Counted from the first letter of the stretch, positions 12,801 to 24,179 are shown. The stretch is DNA of 42,379 nt from Symsagittifera roscoffensis (GCF_963678635.1 NW_026970912.1:1-42379), one strand, 5' to 3'. The notes: generated from the letters alone by a model not told the origin. Made by a program: numbers and translations.

Positions 12801-12866
12801 TCATATCATATCTTATCATATTAAATCATATCTTATCATATCATATCATTTCATATAATATTATAC

Positions 12867-13276
12867 TGGAACCTGATCTAAACTACATTTATAATTGGAT
12901 AAATTGGATTTTTTACCACTGTAAAATATTTAAAACTAAACAATCATAATCCATCTAACTAACAACCCGCTTATTTGTAAATGCTGGAATTACTTGTAAT
13001 TTCAGCACCAGAGAGATTTGAATTTAACTTGGAAATTGGTTGCCTCTCCAAGAGAACTTCAGCTGTTGCAATAAACCAGTATACTCTAGATCTATTGAGC
13101 CTAGCAGAGACTAGTTAAACACCCTGAGACTAGTAGATATAAGAGTAAGATTAGGATCGGTATTAGACTAAGAAGTTGCACGAATCTATCCGGCCGAAAA
13201 AAAAGATAGCGTGACGAGCAGACGGTGTACCCTATCCGAAATTACTCTATGAGTTAACCACATCGGTCCTAACTCA
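12867..13276 (+). repeat. 5' LTR
   Basis: 410 bp, starting TGGAACC and ending CTAACTCA, the canonical TG...CA ends. It aligns end to end with 35925-36333 at about 93% identity by eye. TTATAA near 12889-12894 may be a TATA element, and AATAAA at 13070-13075 is the likely polyadenylation signal; both are kept in the 3' LTR. LTRs supply promoter (U3) and 3' end formation (R) for the genomic RNA. A second TATAAG at 13138 lies downstream of the polyadenylation signal and is less likely to be the promoter. Confidence 0.95.
13070..13075 (+). promoter_or_regulatory. Polyadenylation signal in 5' LTR
   Basis: AATAAA in the middle of the LTR, conserved at 36128-36133 in the 3' LTR. Its position fits an R region with the start site between the TATA-like element near 12890 and this signal. 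Confidence 0.5.
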
Positions 13277-13278
13277 TC

Positions 13279-13296
13279 TGGTGCGACCATAAGTCT
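13279..13296 (+). other. Primer binding site candidate
   Basis: TGGTGCGACCATAAGTCT begins two bases after the LTR end. Reverse transcription of LTR elements is primed by a tRNA whose 3' CCA end pairs with a site starting TGG immediately after the 5' LTR, which fits here. I could not assign the tRNA. Confidence 0.6.
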
Positions 13297-13980
13297 CGAA
13301 AAAGACCTTAATAGCTTAGAATTAACCAAAAATAGATTAGAATTTAGACAAAACATTTTCAAAATGTTTCTACGATAATAATTTAATTGAAATGTCTCAA
13401 CGACTCAATAGATCAGAGCCGATAATCCGAATAATACTAGAACTACCGGTATTGGAACAAGAACTCGGACAAGAGACGATATACGAATACGTAGAATCTT
13501 ACCATTTTGTTTATGGTTGTACGGCAAAAGCCAACACAAACTTTTATATTTAGAATCTTAATAGCAATGAATTTAGACTTTCATTTGCAAGCATAAAATT
13601 TTGAATTAAATCTTCATGATCATTTCAGGCGCTAAACAAAATTATTAATGTAAAATAACGATTGATAAAAAGATCTCAGATCGTTTACCTAATTTCTGCA
13701 GTTTTATATAAAACATATTTGAAAAATATTTATTGAAAATAAAAATAAAAATTAGTAGCAAGACAATGAATAGTTACTAATGATAAATCATCTTGTTGTT
13801 CCAGCTTCATCACCTAAACATAACAGCAATCATAAACTCACTAACATCATTGAAAAACTAAAGCTTCTTATTAAATAAGTTCAAACCATTTTAAAATTAA
13901 AATCACTTAATTTTAAAAATCAGATCATCAGGGCTTATCCTTGCATCTTTAAAAATTTTCTATTTCACTAAATTTAAAAC

Positions 13981-14009
13981 TTGATCATCAAGGCCTATCC
14001 TTGGATCAA
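13981..14009 (+). other. Leader hairpin
   Basis: TTGATC (13981-13986), bulge AT, CAAGG (13989-13993), loop CCTAT, then CCTTG (13999-14003) and GATCAA (14004-14009): an 11-bp stem with a two-base bulge. The related block at 13924 has lost pairing. The position in the leader would suit a packaging or dimerisation structure, which is inference only. Confidence 0.5.
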
Positions 14010-14321
14010 AAAGAACAATTTTGTTCTCCCCCACCCACCTAGCAAGTGTCTAACGACCTCAAACGTTGATTCACTATCCAACTTTTTCAAAAGACCCAGG
14101 ACTAATAGAAATTTTAAAATAAAACTAGCCATTCAAATTAAGCTAAACAGTGAAGAACTTCGGTTATTCATCCCTCACTTGAACCCTCTTCTTACCAGAC
14201 CCAGAATAGATCTTAGTACTTTTAAAACAGAGTCTAACGATCTGCTTGCGTTCTAATTATACCTGAACCTTGTGGATCGATTTACTATTCTCCAACCCTT
14301 GAACATAATCACTACCCCTAA

Positions 14322-14337
14322 GTAAGATTAAGTAAGT
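14322..14337 (+). promoter_or_regulatory. Tandem splice-donor-like sites
   Basis: Two sites, GTAAGA at 14322 and GTAAGT at 14332, the latter a perfect match to the eukaryotic 5' splice consensus after the exon boundary. They lie upstream of gag, where retroviruses place the donor for the envelope mRNA. Acceptor-like sites are at 23944 and 28805. Confidence 0.35.
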
Positions 14338-14958
14338 TAACACCTTAACTTAGACTAGCCACGAGAAAATAGAACATCAACTTCCGGAATCGATATACTT
14401 TTCTCTCCAACCCTGAACAAAAACACCCATTTAAGCTAACCAAAAAATCGTAAGGACTAACAGTTTAGGAAAATAGAAATAACCAACAACTTCTTGCATC
14501 CCTCATCCTAAACCTTATGTCATTCAAAAATTTAGGTAATAAACAAACAATCGTTTTACACAATTGTGAAATAGATAACCAAAAATACGATCTTGTAATC
14601 ACTCCAAATACACAAACAGTTGGATACATTCGAACAAAACGACAAACAATAAAAAGAAAAAATTTAAACAAACAAAGACAAATCACATGAAAAAGATTTT
14701 CAAAAAATAGAAACAAAATTTCTGAATCAGAAGCCAACAGTTTAGACGAACTACACAAATTAAAAGAATCACTAGATAAAAATTGTCCCATTCATGATCA
14801 ATTATATTTTTCCGACTCAGAAACAACTTCAAATTCATCAAAAAGAGGAAAAAGAAGAATAAAAAAGCAATAAAAACACAAACCAGTACACTTGTATAAT
14901 TGGAATCAACCATTAGACACATTGATACTTATATAATAACAGTGATCAAATTTGAAAA

Positions 14959-17575
14959 ATGAGCCACACTCAAAGTGACGAAAGTCCAGATGAAGAAGCA
15001 GTTTTTCCCTTTCTTATAGATTCACTCGATGATAGAGGGCTAACACGATTTTGTAAGAACTTGCTCGTAAATTGAACCAGGAATCAGCCCGAGCAAAGCA
15101 GAATTCCCAGATGTAAAAACCGAAAGACAAATTATTAAACATTTTTTGAAAGACATATGTAATCTAACACAATAAAATGGAATCTACACCATAGAATTCA
15201 GCACACCAAATACAGCCCATCGTAAATATGTAATTCAAACAGACAATTTTGAACTAGAATTTTCAATAGTTTTCATAGAAAATGTCAAAAGCATACCAAA
15301 TCATAATTCACAAAGAGCAAAATAATTATTTACTTACGAAGTTTTTGCAGTAATATAAAGTTATATATCTATATTAGAAAAAACATAAGTTCAAAGTATA
15401 TCACCAACCGAAACATCAAAACATACAAAAGTACGAAAAGAAATTGCAGTTTTTTCATCATTTCTACATATAATTTGCGAAAATTTCACTAAAGAAGATG
15501 TTTCACAAAACACTAAACATGGTTTACAAAAGATTTTAGCATGGTTTATAATTGATTATTTCACAAGCAAGAAAAAATTTCAGACCTCAAAATACCAACG
15601 ATGACACTGTTCTTTCAGAATAATCAGATTACATTTGGGACCCTGACTGGTCTTATCCAGTATTTCGGAATATTCCACAAGATATCTCTAGTCAAGCTAT
15701 AAGTACAATATCTTTCCACAGAGATTATGTAAAAGTAATACCATTAACCATTGACGCAAAACCATTAAACTATAATACAATTTTACCTGATACACGAAAT
15801 AACAGCTTAAATTCAACAGTCATATATAATGAAAATCTCAATGGAACCAGAAATCTTACACAATAAGATATTCAAAAACCATCACACTTCATAAATGAAG
15901 AAATCGTCCAAACAACAGCAACAACTACACAACAAAGTATTTCACCAATACACCCTAATCTGACAACACCAAGAAATACAAATACATCACTAACACAGGT
16001 AACCATGCAATCAACAGTTAAACCTTCGGTTGCTCCAAATCATTCACATATGGACTATCAAACCAATAGACCAATGACAATACCGTCAAAAACACGAAAA
16101 CCGTTCACAAGAAACACTTTTGCAGAGCACAATTATAATTATGCTCACCAAACAAAAACAAGTCACTCTCCCCGAAAAAATACACAACATTTAAATCACA
16201 TATGTTCCCATTATTGGAATCTCCCAAAAACATCGACCAATTCAGTAAATTTTCCAGAAAATCCACAACCTACAGAGAATTATACTGAAAATTACCCATT
16301 TTTTCAACAAAATAAAAATAAAAAACATACACCATATAGCACAAACTATTTATCATCTGATGTCGATGATAATCATCAACCAGATCTTTTTGCACCATAT
16401 ATTAAAGAATATCGCACACAGAGACCGCGACAATCTCAACCATCTCAAAATATGGAATTTTACCCACAAAACCCAACATATATACAAAATCCACAACAAA
16501 TGCATATACAAAACCCATTTAACACACAATCTTTTCAACCAATACAACCACAAAACCCAATGTTAATCAACCAAAACAAATGCAAAATGAAATACCGCTT
16601 CCATATTATCTTCAGCAACATGAATTTACAAAAAATCAACTTTCAAATTTTTCACAAAAGCCAAATGCCGCAGAATCACTACAGTTGACCATGAATCCAT
16701 ACCTCATGGGTGGATCATCAATAACATCGAAAAAACCATTAATTTTATTCACAGGAACAGACCCTGAATATTTTGTAGAAGATTATCTAAATGCAGTAAC
16801 AGCAAATTTAATTTTAAATATAGGACCCGAACCAATTAATACGCCTCTACATCAAAATTGGATACATAGACGCAAAGCATTATTACAAACAACCCTAGAT
16901 GGCGCAGCTCAAAAATTGTTTTCGGTATTACCCATAGAAATAAAATTAGACTGGAAAATATTCACACAAGAGTTTTCAAAAATGTTTGATTCTGAAAGAA
17001 ACAAACAACATCAGAGATTTTTATGCAACGAAATCCGCAGATTACCAAATGGAACAATTAAACAATTAGCAGTACGAATCGAAACACTAGTTTCGTAAAG
17101 CATATTCACTTAATACACATGATTCCAAAAACACAAAAATGACAGAAACTTTAATGATGACCTTAACACGTCAATTAAGGAAAATAGATATAAAAAAGAG
17201 AGCATCTCATCCTTCCTCAATTCGAGAACCAGATTTAGATTTTCGAAAATTAGCAGATAAACTAGAACAAGCAGAAACCACAATGAAACTCGAGGAAACA
17301 GAAAATCTAAAACTACAATATGTTAATCGGATTGAAACAAATACTACACATTTAAATAACATACAAGAACCAGACACAGACCTGATTGAAAAAATCACTG
17401 AAATACAAAATATCTACGAAAAACATCCAAACTTTAAAGCAAACCATCTTTCAAAAAATGGTGTAATTTTTGCCGACGATACGGACACAGTATTTCCGAA
17501 TGTAAACAAAAACAACAAGACAATCAAAATAAACCTCGAAAGGACAAAGAACCAAATAAATCATTCTATCAATAC
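14959..17575 (+). pseudogene. gag (matrix/capsid part), broken
   Basis: Gag would assemble the particle and bind genomic RNA. ATG at 14959 is the first start followed by an acidic, protein-like stretch of about 38 codons before a stop. The reading then continues in other frames: a charged/hydrophobic N-terminal domain over 15119-15600 with several stops, a long Gln/Asn/Pro-rich linker at 15650-16680 (clean frame 16005-16688), and a capsid domain at 16690-17098. The capsid part resembles the Ty3/gypsy capsid pattern: a 'LFTGTDPEYFVEDYLN' opening, 'DGAAQKL', a 'W..F..EFSKMF' helix, and a final 'IRRLPNGTIKQLAVRIE' helix. It continues after a 1-nt shift near 17092 into 17100-17510, which holds the capsid C-terminus and a Lys/Glu-rich coil. 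At least four frameshifts and several stops prevent translation. Confidence 0.8.
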
Positions 17576-18555
17576 ATGAAAAAAGACCACAACCTACCAA
17601 ACAAAAACATATATAGTAATAACAGTTCAGGAAAACCACTTCCGAGCAACTCAAATTACACAAGAAATCAATCACCATATAACTCAAGTTATAGAGGTAG
17701 ATCACCCAAACGAGGAAAAACACGAAATTTCTCACAAAATAGATATAAACGATCGAATAGTCAAAATAACCAAATAAATATTCATGATCGAATTCCAATA
17801 CAACAGAGTTTGTTTCTGGAACCAGTTCCCAATCAAACCCAAGGATTAGACACTATTCCAATAACCAATCACGAAACTCATCATACAACAGGAATAGAAA
17901 CTATTCTTATAATAGAAATAGAAGTTATTCAAACAATCGAAATCAGCATTACCCGAACAATAGATCAAGGAATAATTCATATTTTAGATCAAACTATCAC
18001 AGATCAAACGATAATGATCAAAACAGATCACGAAATAATTCACAAAATCGAAACTCAAGTTACAACAATCGATACAGAAATTATTCCCAGTCACCACATG
18101 GGAATAATAACCGCTATCCTGATTCTAAACATCGATACAGAAGTAGCACAACAAAACATCAAGAACACATTAATCAAGTGCAGAAAAATGAAGAAACAAC
18201 TTCAGACCCCCCAGGTATTGATGACACAGGAAGTAACGAGTTACAACTAAATCATATAAATTGTGAATCATCAGATACAGAAAGTGATAGAGATAATACC
18301 AGCTCTGTAAATATGATAACAGTCAAAAACGACTATAAACCTATCATATATGAACAACCTTTTAATTCACATATATATGAAAATCAATTGGAACTCCTTC
18401 ACAATTACTATATTGGACTAATAGATAATACACAAACTACACAAGAAGTATACGGAATTAACACGGTAATTAAACCCGTTAAAAAGACGAAACACAATGC
18501 TCAAACACAAAACATTTATCAAAATATACAAAAAGAACAACCAAGAGAAAAAAAT
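17576..18555 (+). pseudogene. gag nucleocapsid-like basic tail
   Basis: The gag C-terminus should bind RNA. From 17576 one frame gives a Ser/Asn/Arg-rich segment with RGRSPKRGKTRN; near 17790 the basic reading moves to another frame and runs through about 18170 as short repeats of Arg, Asn, Ser and Tyr (units like RNRSYSNNRNQ). The same frame continues, acidic now, to a TAG at 18556-18558. No CCHC zinc knuckle (Cys-x2-Cys-x4-His-x4-Cys) is visible in any frame, although most Ty3/gypsy elements have one. Some errantiviruses also lack it and use Arg-rich tails. The frame change at about 17790 is probably a decay indel. Confidence 0.7.
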
Positions 18556-19125
18556 TAGACAATTCCATTTCTCTTAGAAAGTCTAAGAAACAGAGAATTT
18601 CAACAACCAGATCTTGAAATTGATTTTTTAATTGACTCAGGAGCAGAATCAAATATAATTAATGTTCCCACACGGAATGAAATCAAAACCTTGCATCCAA
18701 ACTTAACACCTCTTGAAACTTCTAGTAAATTAGCAACAGCACAAGGATCAATATAGTGAATTATGGAAAAATCCAATTATTCCTTCTTCCCACAGGAACA
18801 ATGGAACAAAACAAAATTTTCAACAAACCATTTAAACCAACATTTCATATTACTGATATTAAACACAATATCATTGGTATATCAATTTTATCTAAATATA
18901 TACCAACAATCAACACCTTAAATAGTAAAATCCATATCAAAGATAAATACACAAAAACAAAAAATACAGCCCTAACATTCTTCCAAAGAATAAACAAACC
19001 ACCATCATTCTTTTCAAAATTTTATCCCATTTACAATCAACAACGGAAACACCTGAATCACTATCAGGAAATATTTATAATTTTTCAAAAAAACAAGTTC
19101 ACCAGTATAACAAATAGACAATAAC
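18556..19125 (+). pseudogene. Protease domain (retropepsin), broken
   Basis: Aspartic protease that would cut Gag and Pol. The frame that ends gag at TAG 18556 continues past it, giving a hydrophobic strand and IDSGAES; the catalytic Asp codon is 18634-18636. Retropepsins carry D-S/T-G in this context and act as dimers. The frame breaks at TAG/TGA near 18753-18758, then resumes at about 18756 with the C-terminal flap-strand region (motifs 'FHITDIKHNIIGISILSKYIPTI'-like, about 18838-18915), which matches the usual end of gypsy proteases. Protease is in the same frame as the end of gag, separated by one UAG. Confidence 0.8.
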
Positions 19126-19130
19126 TTTTC

Positions 19131-19655
19131 ATGTCAGACTTCGAATTTAAACCTATCCACAAATTTTTCAAAATTACGATCTCATCCATAAAATATACGA
19201 AAAAAACGAATTCTGACATCATTTCATTACACGTGTATAATAAAACACCATATCAAGTAACATTACCCTTAGGACTTTTAGGATATTGTGAAACAAATGC
19301 TACAAATACACCTATAAATGAAGTAGCCTACCGCGTTAATAAAATACTCCAATTATTAGATATTTGCCAATCAACAATTCTTGACGAAGAATTATCCATA
19401 AATAAAATAATAAGTAATGAAAAAAGAAACAAAGATTACTTCACAAAAACACCATATTTTAAACCAACTTTCAATATAACAAATTACACAAAAGAACAAC
19501 AAAAGTTTTTAACAATGTTTAATTTCGAACATTCACAAAATACACAAATTGAATTTGATAAATTAGCAAAACAACTGTTAAAATATTCAACAGTCTACGC
19601 AACATCATCAAATTTAACCTTGGGAAAATTAGTTCATCACTACACCTCCCGTTAA
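19131..19655 (+). pseudogene. Protease-RT connecting region
   Basis: A 174-codon open frame between protease and the RT core. It has a 'VYNKTPYQVTLPLGLLGYCE' segment (about residues 36-55), as seen in gypsy-type elements where the protease-RT linker carries such a conserved hydrophobic strand. The rest is charged and Asn/Thr-rich. Its frame stops at 19653-19655, and the RT core resumes in another frame at 19655 onward, so a 1-nt indel sits near 19650. Confidence 0.65.
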
Positions 19656-20575
19656 AACCCGACGCAGTTTTCAAAAAAGAAAGAGCCAGTAAAGTACCGA
19701 TTCACTTACATGACAAGGTAAACAGATTACTTGACATTTTAGAACAATACGAAATTATCTCACCAGTAAATAAGGAAGAACAACCAAAAGGTAACTCTTT
19801 TATCAACCTTGTTATCATTCTAGCAAAATTTGAATCACTAAAAATAGTTTTAGACGCTAGATACCTCAATTCACTAATTGACGAATCAAAATGCAATTTG
19901 CCTATTGAACACATACAAGTTATCTTAACAAAGATAGATGGTAAATATTTAATAACCGCAGATATGAATAGTGATTACAATCAAATGTCACTAGATGAAC
20001 AATCACTACGCTTAACACAATTTGTTATTGGAAATCAACAATATGAAATTAATCGCTTTTTCTATGGAATATCCATAGGACCAGCAGCATTTTCAGCTTT
20101 TATGAGTAAAATTTTAGACCACCAATACTCAAGAAAAACCCAATCACATACTTGGATGATGTTTTTATGCAATCACAAACTAAAGAAGAAATGTTTACAG
20201 TTTTAGAACAATATCATAAAATGCTTCAGAACGAAAATCTGAAGGCAGCTCCCAATAAATCACACTTTTTTCTAACACGCGTTAAATTTTTAGGACATCA
20301 TATAGAACGAGAAACTATCACTCCATTAAAATAACGCATTCATGCCATTCAAAAACTTCAGCCACCTACAAATAAAAAAAAATCCAAGAATTCCTTGGAA
20401 TGTTAAATTTCTCAAGTAAATATGTTTACAAAATGCAATTATACTTAAGAACCTTCTATAATATCCTCAGACAACAAAATAATTTTGAATGGACCCCTGA
20501 ACATCAAACACAATTTGAAGAAATTAAAAAATTTTTAACTGAACAAATTTTAAAACACAATTCCAGATCAAAATC
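19655..20575 (+). pseudogene. Reverse transcriptase domain, broken
   Basis: RNA- and DNA-dependent polymerase that would copy the element. From 19655 the frame is open to about 20140 and contains the fingers region, LKIVLDARYLNS, the palm strand TADMNSDYNQM (position of the first catalytic Asp), and QFVIGNQQYEINRFFYGISIGPAAFSAFM. A shift near 20140 moves the reading to the frame with YLDD at 20149-20160, the catalytic pair typical of Ty3/gypsy RT. It continues through the thumb ('VKFLGHHIE') to a TAA at 20332-20334. The connection region resumes at 20400 ('FLGMLNFSSKYV' and 'FEWTPEHQTQFEEIKKFL'). Two frameshifts and one stop inactivate it. Confidence 0.92.
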
Positions 20576-21075
20576 AACCAATCTATGCAATGAGCGATGC
20601 TTCAAGTTTTGACATCGGCGCAGTATTGCTACAATCACATAGTGGAACAAATAAATTGAACCATATATCAGCAAATTCACGATTATTCGCTCAAGCAGAG
20701 CTACGACTCTCAACTCAAATGAGAGAATGTACAGCTATAATTTATACACTTACAGATTATGAATTTCTGATACTCGGATCAAAACACCCAACAGTTCTAT
20801 TCACAGATCACAAACGTATTTTTTTTCTCTTTACACAAAAGTCAAATCCAAATCATAGAGTTTATAGATTTCACTTATTTCTAATGAAATTTCCAAATCT
20901 ACATATAGTTTGGACAGCAGGAAAAAACCTTGCGTTACCAGAAACATTATGTCGAAATACGTCACCTGAATTACTCACAAGAAAAACTACAGTTGAAATA
21001 CCACAAAATATTAAATTTTACCTCGCAAAAGATGAAACATCGCCCGACTAGAATGCAAATATGCAGTTAAAACTG
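20576..21075 (+). pseudogene. RNase H domain and start of RNase H-integrase linker
   Basis: Degrades RNA in RNA:DNA hybrids during reverse transcription. The open frame 20590-21051 shows the Ty3/gypsy RNase H pattern: 'MSDASSFDIGAVLLQ' (first catalytic Asp), 'MRECTAI' (Glu), 'VLFTDHKRI' (third Asp), and the terminal 'NHRVYRFHLFLMKFPNLHIVW.AGK' block that precedes the integrase linker. A further Asp-like position in the final motif reads Glu-Thr-Leu-Cys-Arg where gypsy elements normally have Asp-x-Leu-Ser-Arg, so it is mutated. The frame ends at TAG 21049-21051, and the duplicated block begins 25 bases later. Confidence 0.9.
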
Positions 21076-21629
21076 ATATTGATCAATCACAGATAAAAAA
21101 TCTACCATATTTTCGACTCTACTTAGATTGCCAGAATAATCACTACGAAGTTGATTTACTAGGCACATCGACTTTTAAACCAATTCCATACTCACAATGG
21201 ATAAAAAATATAACTCAACAAAAAGAATAAATCAACACTCGCATAAAAAGACCTTTTTCCATTAATTGAAAAAGAAAATTTAACCAATAAAACTTTTATC
21301 AGGACCGCAAACAAACGGATCAAATTACACAATAAATCAAATTTTTGATCTCCATGACCCACTTGACACAATTCCCCTATCAAAACTAGAAATTGGCAAT
21401 GTTTTTCTCCCCCCAACAAGGAAATTTACACTTGAACTTTTAAAACAATATCAAAATCTCGGCCCAGTAATTAGACAACTAAAATCCCGTAAAAGCAGAT
21501 ACCACAATTTTAGGATATAAAACACTCCTCCGATATTTCCAAAAATTTATTAACACAACAATTAATGAAAATACAGATCTTTTAGAAAATCAATTAAATG
21601 ATTCCAAAGTTCCCTGTCTTCCTTTAAGT

Positions 21630-23150
21630 ATGATATTAATAGCTTTTAACATCTCACATACACAAAATACTAAAGGACACTCCGGATCAGAAAAAACATA
21701 CTCGAACTTTACACAAAATTTTTATTTCCCAAATGCGCCAATTTGGATAAAAGTATTTTGCAATGATTGTAAAATATGTCAATTAAACAAACCTTATCCA
21801 AATCAAAAACCAATAGCACAAAAACAAGATGTTAAAGGACAAAGCTTATATTTTAACCATCGAATTTCATTCGATACAAAAGGACCAATTTCACCATCTT
21901 CTGAAGGAAACTCCTACATTATGGTCATTTTTGACGCTTTCACACACAATGTAGCACTCAATCCACTACCACATTGTAATGCTTATTATGCTTACACGAC
22001 GCTTTATGAACATTGGATAGCTAAATTCGGATTACCAGAAATCTTAGTTACAGACAACGGTAAGAATTCATAAATAATGAAATCATCACACTATGCCACT
22101 TATATAACATCAAACATAAACCACGTACATCTCATGCACATTGGGCAAACGGTTTAGTCGAAGGTATGAACCGTTCACTACAAGAATATCTCCGATGTAT
22201 CATGAATAGAAATGATACAAAATAAACAGAATGGTCAGCAGATGTACAATTATTTCCCTCAGCATACAATTCAGAAATCACGTCAACTTTAGGAATGTCA
22301 TCATACGAAATGGTTTTTAATCAAAAGCCACGTAAACCAATTATGTTTACTGCAAATTCCCATAAAAATGCACAAGGTTATTGCCAACCAAATAAAGACT
22401 CAAATTGTTATAAACTACCTTTACACACACATGATGAAGATCATTTTCATCACCCACAAATTCATAAATTAGCCTCCGGCACACACACCGAATGGATTTT
22501 AAATAGAGATAAAAACACAATGAAATTTACCAAAAAGAAAGAAAAAAATTTTTACAAAGGCAAAACATTAACGATCAAAATAATTCACGCTTTACACCAG
22601 CCACAGATTTAAAAATTGGAACATTTGTCTTAAAACCTAACTTAAATACGCAAAAAGGAATCTCTAAAAAATTACAACCACTTTGAAAAGGACTATACCA
22701 AAAAATTGCCAAACCCACTGACGTGACGTATAAACTTACAGATTCAATTAAAAAAGAAATTCTTCAACATCGTAACAATCTATTGCACTACTACCCAAAA
22801 GAATACGCACTACGCGATTTCACTCAATTATATTCTTTCACAGGTTTAAATTTTGTTCAAAATCACCCACATACAGAAAAAGAAATTGATGAACAACACA
22901 ACATTCATCAAGAAAATCGAACACAAATCAAAGCTAACAACAATCAAAAAATACCAGACCAAAAAAAATACGTCAAAAAAACAGGAAATTGATAGAAAAA
23001 AATTTATCGCAAGAACAACTAGGAAATTCAGAACATAGAGAATCATCACGACTTAGAAATCAACCACGTAAAAATTACAAAACATTCATTCCACAATCTG
23101 AAATATTAAAGAAAGTTGAATTTCAAAATAACTTTGATTTTAAAAATTAA
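21630..23150 (+). pseudogene. Integrase, copy A, broken
   Basis: Would insert the cDNA into the host genome. The frame 21630-22073 has the HHCC zinc-binding domain ('HTQNTKGHSG' then 'CNDCKICQLNK'). It also has the first catalytic Asp in SFDTKG (codon 21873) and the second in VTDNGK (22053). The Glu is in LVEGMNRS (22160) in another frame. The Asp-to-Glu distance is 107 nt, one short of the 108 that gives the D-35-E spacing, so one base has been lost. Private lesions of this copy are TAA in the TTCATAAATAATG segment (22070) and TAA where copy B has TAT (about 22222). The C-terminal part (22295-23150) holds a GPY/F-like 'KGLYQ' preceded by TGA, shared with copy B, and a charged tail ending at TAA 23148. 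Confidence 0.9.
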
Positions 23151-23969
23151 AAATTTTTGCACCTCTGGATCATTTTGATCTTTCATTTTTCAAGATAACA
23201 TGCTGACAAACACGCAACAATTCTAGTTCAGATTCAGCCAATAGGATTTACTTAAATCCGATACCTTCTATATCTAAAACACCAACCTATTAGCCGGAAG
23301 ATATTAAATTCCAGGCATATCTATAAGTATAACTTCACAACCTCCAGGTCACAAATAAGCAACTCGCTAAAACTTGACAACTAAAATAAATACCACCATA
23401 ATATTACAACCCTACCCTATCTAATAACGCAAAGATCAACAATATTTTCCCAACTCAGACCTCAAAAACCCTCCAACCAAAATTGGCAAATTAGCCTAAA
23501 GTAAAAAAGGACCATATTCATTTGGCCTAAAGTTCAAATATTTCAAAAATACCCCAAATCAGCCGACAAATAAAAATAAAGCAAAGAAGACCATCCGAAA
23601 CCATAAAATCAGCCCCCAACAAATTTTCACAAAACTCAACCCACTTGTCAAAAAATCCATAAATAACTGGACCACATTTGAATCTCGCCTCAAATAACAA
23701 AAAAAATCGACGAAGAAATCATTTCTTAAATGCTTTTCTCTCGATCAGTCAATATCTTCAAAAACACAAGTTTGAATTTTTCAAAAAACTTTTTCATACT
23801 AGTTAAACTTTTGTTCATATTTCTATTTGATAATTTTGAAGCCTTTATAATCATTTTAAAAATCTTCTGCGACATTTTTTAAATTTTCTACTCCCTACTT
23901 GAAATGTCTCTCTAACTTTCCCAAATCATTCATCATATTCCCAGGTACGATAATTCAAAGTCTATTTAA
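23151..23969 (+). other. pol to accessory-gene spacer, copy A
   Basis: About 0.8 kb without a credible gene, AT-rich with stops in all frames. It ends in a pyrimidine-rich stretch and CCCAG at 23940-23944, which looks like a 3' splice site just before the small membrane ORF. The same spacer recurs at 28012-28830. Confidence 0.5.
23944..23944 (+). promoter_or_regulatory. Splice-acceptor-like site, copy A
   Basis: A C/T-rich run (CTCTCTAACTTTCCCAAATC, then CATTCATCATATTCCCAG) ends at 23944, 26 bases before the ATG of the small membrane ORF. It is conserved at 28805 in copy B. It would suit a spliced mRNA for the downstream genes. Confidence 0.35.
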
Positions 23970-24158
23970 ATGATATGAACAATTTTTAGTAGAACAGATA
24001 TTTTTTTACTGTTTGTAATTTTCATCATATTTTTATCATCCCTAATACTGACAATGTGCAAATGTGTAAAAAAGGCAATAGTCACATTCGCCTTAGCAAC
24101 AATCCTTTCAATTCTTTTCATCGAAGAATACTACAATAAACATAAATCCTCCCACTAG
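23970..24158 (+). pseudogene. Small double-hydrophobic ORF, copy A (stop at codon 3)
   Basis: Same 62-codon frame as 28831-29019 but with TGA at 23976-23978 where copy B has CGA, a C-to-T change in a CpG. Otherwise it keeps both hydrophobic segments and the Cys-Lys-Cys loop. See copy B for description. Confidence 0.6.
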
Positions 24159-24179
24159 AAAAAATCAATCGAACACTTT

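Larger units (their letters stand above)
8520..12866. repeat. (TATCA)n satellite, left block
   Basis: Pentanucleotide array in the phase TATCA/ATCAT on the plus strand. Positions about 8640-10100 are nearly pure; from about 10100 to 12866 the array is degenerate, with interspersed variants (AAATC, TTATC, GTATC, CATTTC). The plus strand has almost no G. All three plus frames read a Tyr-His-Ile-Ile-Ser cycle without stops, whereas the minus strand has a TGA in every frame. Non-satellite insertions recur: a ~60-bp marker at 11521, 11701 and 12061, and a block around TCTTGAAAGATCAAA at 12391 and 12746. The array is cut at 12866/12867 by the retrotransposon. Confidence 0.97.
13277..14958 (+). other. 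Leader (5' untranslated region) of the element
   Basis: About 1.68 kb between the LTR and the first gag ATG, with no credible gene. It contains the primer binding site, two imperfect copies of a CATCA(A/G)GGC(C/T)TATCCTTG block (13924 and 13985), a hairpin (13981-14009), diverged repeats around 14275 and 14390 (ATCGAT.TACT..TCTCCAACCCT), and two splice-donor-like GTAAG sites at 14322 and 14332. Short frames such as 13981-14256 are probably chance. Long leaders commonly hold packaging signals and splice donors in retroviruses and errantivirus-like elements. Confidence 0.6.

Noticed and set aside
8520-12866. A CRISPR array
   Set aside because: The repeats are pentamers without unique spacers, in a eukaryotic context.
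14465-14922. Minus-strand frames of 108 and 79 codons rich in Phe, Leu and Cys; similar ones opposite pol and accessory genes (for example 17451-17798, 22846-23049, 29050-29484)
   Set aside because: They are antisense shadows of A-rich coding DNA; hydrophobic composition arises from reading Lys/Asn codons backwards.
17820-18170. The Ile/Thr-rich reading in the frame that starts at 17576
   Set aside because: The Arg/Asn/Ser-rich frame through the same bases is continuous with the protease frame and makes sense as a nucleic-acid-binding tail; the Ile/Thr reading is its out-of-frame shadow.
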